Of a stretch of DNA of 64,000 nt, positions 61,464 through 64,000 are shown piece after piece (within the stretch, counting starts at the first letter, position 1; each line of letters starts with the position of its first letter). The position numbers were made by a program, and so were the translations under genes. The notes under the pieces are model-generated. The model was given only the letters and a program-made list of their open reading frames with translations, searched no databases and was not told the DNA's origin. This stretch comes from Datnioides undecimradiatus (taxonomy: Eukaryota > Chordata > Actinopteri > Lobotiformes > Datnioididae). The stretch is taken from NCBI GenBank assembly GCA_008933995.1, contig WARS01002855.1, positions 528,001 to 592,000 on the forward strand, in the 5' to 3' direction.

Positions 61464-61710
61464 GTGGTTTTTGGTTACTTCCTGTTTTATTTTGAAAGGT
61501 TTTTCCCTGGTGTGTTTCCTGTGTGTCTATGTCACTTCCTGTATTCTCTGTTGTCTTTGTTTCCGCCTGCTCTTTGCGTGTTTTGGGCTGAATACCTGAT
61601 TTTGACCCTGCCTGCCTGGACGACCGGTAAGCCTAAACCCTTTTTACATTAAACTGTTGACCTGTCACTGCTCCCTGTCTCTGCCTGCAGTTGGGTCCAG
61701 TCGCCCTCTG
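61464..61710 (+). mobile_element. LTR-like dispersed repeat fragment
   Basis: It holds TTACTTCCTGTTTTATTTTG, then TTTCCTGTGTGTCTATG, CATTAAACTGTTGACC and a CTGCCTGCAGTTGGGTCC end. Layout and motifs match a family common in fish, possibly solo LTRs of Ty3/gypsy-type elements. Degraded and old. Confidence 0.4.
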
Positions 61711-63089
61711 TCTCCGTGCAGAGCAGTTCTGACTTTAAGGTTTGGTAAAACGTTAGTATCTGACCAGAAGTTTGGTTTTTTGCTTCATAATCAAAGCCCC
61801 ACAAGCTTGACACGTTTCCTGTCAGGTAGGAACATTAACATACAGCAGGCCACTGTCTGCGCTGGAGTTCCCCCATGGTGCACCTCTCCTGTATTATTAT
61901 GTCCAGAGCTAGCAGCACAGTTGTCGTACATACAGCACAGTGTGATAATAGCTCCCACCTTGTGTCAGCTTCCATGAGTCAACAGGAGTCTGCCACCTGT
62001 GAAGACATTCTGCACTTTAATTTCCTGTCTTCGTTCAGTCTGACTGCTCGCTGTCCGGCTGTCTCTCTTTGGTGGTGAAGAGCTCGTGCCTGCAGTCGCT
62101 GATAACGACTCCCTGGCTTCGCTGACACACGGCCGTATGCCGGCGGGGAGGTCTGTCAGTCAAGATTACACTCTCATTTCCTCTAGTCCTCAAATCCTTC
62201 CTCGCTCCCAGAGAGGGAGATCCTGCGACAGGAAACCTGGGCTGTCGGAGCGACGCTGTCTCTCATGAAAACTAAAGCACACGTTGAACTTCAGGGACTA
62301 CACACACACAGATATACAAGTCCAGACACCAGTGTCCATCCTCTAAAACCGAAACCTTAAAAGATCCTGAAGATCAAATAAGTCATTATCGTACGTTGAT
62401 CAGTTTGGGAACACTTGGCAGATGATTGGATGAACCACTGATCGCCTGTTACCTACCTGCCTGCAGACTCCAGCCGATCAGATCAAACCACATCAGGTAA
62501 CAATCAATACCAGTGGAGCCAGCTGGTGAAACTCTGTCTGCCTCTTGTACAGCTGCTGCTACATGCTACATGCTAACCACTATGGGAACCACCAGTGTTG
62601 TTCTTGAACAAACACTGCTCTTGCTGTTTTCTGATTGGTCCGAACCATTGAGGTTTAGCCACTAGCACAGAACTCGAGATTCTCGTGATCGTCATTAATT
62701 CGTACGCTGTCGCGAGGTCAAACTCAGATTTGTTGGCATGTCCGAGATCTGACTGTACCGTTCAGCCACTGTCCGTGCATCAGAGGTGTTCAGCACATGT
62801 ATGAGCTGGTGTCTCACAGCGAATCTTCAGTGGGGGCGGGTCGAGGAGAGTCAGGTGTTTGTGTTACGCAGTGTGTGTTTCTGTACAGGTCAGTGGTCAG
62901 TGGGACAGTGTGGCTGTTTTAATTGGTCAAACTTGTAAATCAGTGGGCGGAGCCTAAAACAGGTGGAGGTTTCAATCATTCCCGCCTTCTTTTACAGTCA
63001 GAGCAGATCATAATCCATTATTCTGTTCCTTTAAGCAACAGATTAACAGATTAGCAGCAGATCAAGACGAAACAGATCCAAGCTTCTGT

Positions 63090-63430
63090 TCTGTTACTTC
63101 CTGTTTTATTTTGAAAGAGCATTTACTCGTGGGTCCTTGTTTCCTGGCTTGTTCCCACCTGTTTTCTTCGCTTGTTCATCGGGTTCACCTGTATCTCATT
63201 AACCTTCTCTCCTTGTACGTGACGTGGGTCCTACCCTGCCAGTTCGTCTTCGTACCTTGTGTTGTTCAGATCAGTTTCCTCGGACTTCACCTGCTTCATG
63301 GACTTTGCCTCTGCGCGCTCACCTTTACTGCGGCTCTTTGTGTTTATTTTTAAAATCATTGATCTGCACCAGCTGCGCCTCAGCCTGCAGAGTCCTGCAC
63401 CTGGGCCCGGTCCTTTGTGTTTTCCTGCTT
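63090..63430 (+). mobile_element. LTR-like dispersed repeat fragment, second copy
   Basis: It shares GTTACTTCCTGTTTTATTTT with the 61464 copy, then a TTCACCTGTATCTCATTAAC block and an AGAGTCCTGCACCTGGGCCC end. Diverged from the first copy; an old, broken fossil. Confidence 0.4.
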
Positions 63431-64000
63431 CCTATCGGGCGAAACTGTGACGACAACATTCAAAACCACCTGCTTTGCACAAGAAAATATGGATTTTTAT
63501 TAGATTTATTTGTGTCTGGCTGTGTATTTATCATAATACACTCCAGAAATCTCCTCATTGTGGCGACTCACCTGCCAAACGGGTGGTTCCTGCAAGGTTA
63601 AACGTTTAACGTCAGGGGTTAAGGTGCAGTGGCGAGGGTCACGGCTAACTTTCGGGGAATGCATGCAAGACAACACAGTGTCACATGAGTTTAATTCATT
63701 CATACGTAAAGAGAAGCAGAGGTGACATGACTCAAAATGCAAAATACCTTGAGTGGTTCGGGAGTACATGAGTTTACCAGGCCATCTGATATTCACTGAG
63801 TGTCCACCAGATGAAGCTGTGTGAGCTTTTAACGGCGCGATAAAGTCTTTTTTTAGGTCGGCGCTCATTCTGATTTGTATTTACGACGGTTGTCTAGACG
63901 CGTTTGACATTCAGGAGCTCTTAATTTAATGCCTCTGTGTTACCGAAGACGTGCACAGCAGTGTGTGCGTTAGAGCTGCTGTGTTTGATTTGACGGTTTA

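Larger units (their letters stand above)
59736..64000. other. Downstream DNA without a recognisable gene
   Basis: No cacng6-like exon or other gene is seen. Two related, degraded dispersed repeat fragments lie at 61464-61710 and 63090-63430. A perfect nine-base inverted repeat (ATTAAGACA) lies at 60247-60270. Confidence 0.5.

Noticed and set aside
56000-64000. Possible cacng6 exons downstream, expected from mammalian gene order
   Set aside because: No GLW-containing or cacng6-like exon could be read in any frame; the gene may lie outside the window or be absent here.

Overview
The window looks like teleost fish genomic DNA. It has compact vertebrate-type genes with GT-AG introns, very many (CA)n/(GT)n microsatellites, and several dispersed repeats of the kinds common in fish genomes. 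Two host protein-coding genes can be read with confidence, both on the + strand. They encode AMPA-receptor auxiliary subunits (TARPs) of the voltage-dependent calcium channel gamma family. cacng7 (gamma-7, a type II TARP) has five coding exons between 19017 and 31337. cacng8 (gamma-8, a type I TARP) has five coding exons between 44328 and 55562, the first of them a short, newly inferred N-terminal exon. The head-to-tail order cacng7 then cacng8 matches the mammalian CACNG7-CACNG8-CACNG6 cluster. No cacng6 exon is visible before the window ends.

Layout. Positions 1-7000 hold no recognisable gene; a compact E-box/MEF2-like motif group lies near 1090-1170. A GC-rich, CpG-containing stretch at about 7000-8350 with two good splice donors is the best candidate promoter and untranslated first exon of cacng7, whose start codon directly follows a splice acceptor at 19016. 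The cacng7 coding exons run 19017-31337, followed by a candidate 3' UTR with poly(A) signals at 31945 and 34286. The intergenic stretch 34.3-43.5 kb holds a MITE-like repeat and a perfect RFX X-box motif. cacng8 begins after a pyrimidine-to-purine strand switch near 44.0 kb and ends at 55562, with a candidate long 3' UTR to about 59.7 kb. The final 4 kb hold degraded dispersed repeats.

Both proteins have the claudin-like TARP plan: four membrane segments, a GLW-x2-C motif in the first extracellular loop, and a cytoplasmic tail. They would sit with AMPA receptors at synapses. The cacng8 tail keeps the arginine/serine-rich phosphorylation block and the -TTPV PDZ ligand. The cacng7 tail ends in -SPC and is much longer than in mammals. 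The most interesting signals are in RNA processing: an unusual (TG)n-abutted acceptor in cacng7, CA-rich tracts just inside several donors, a split gamma-8 N-terminus with an overlapping upstream ORF, and RFX-type X-boxes around cacng8.
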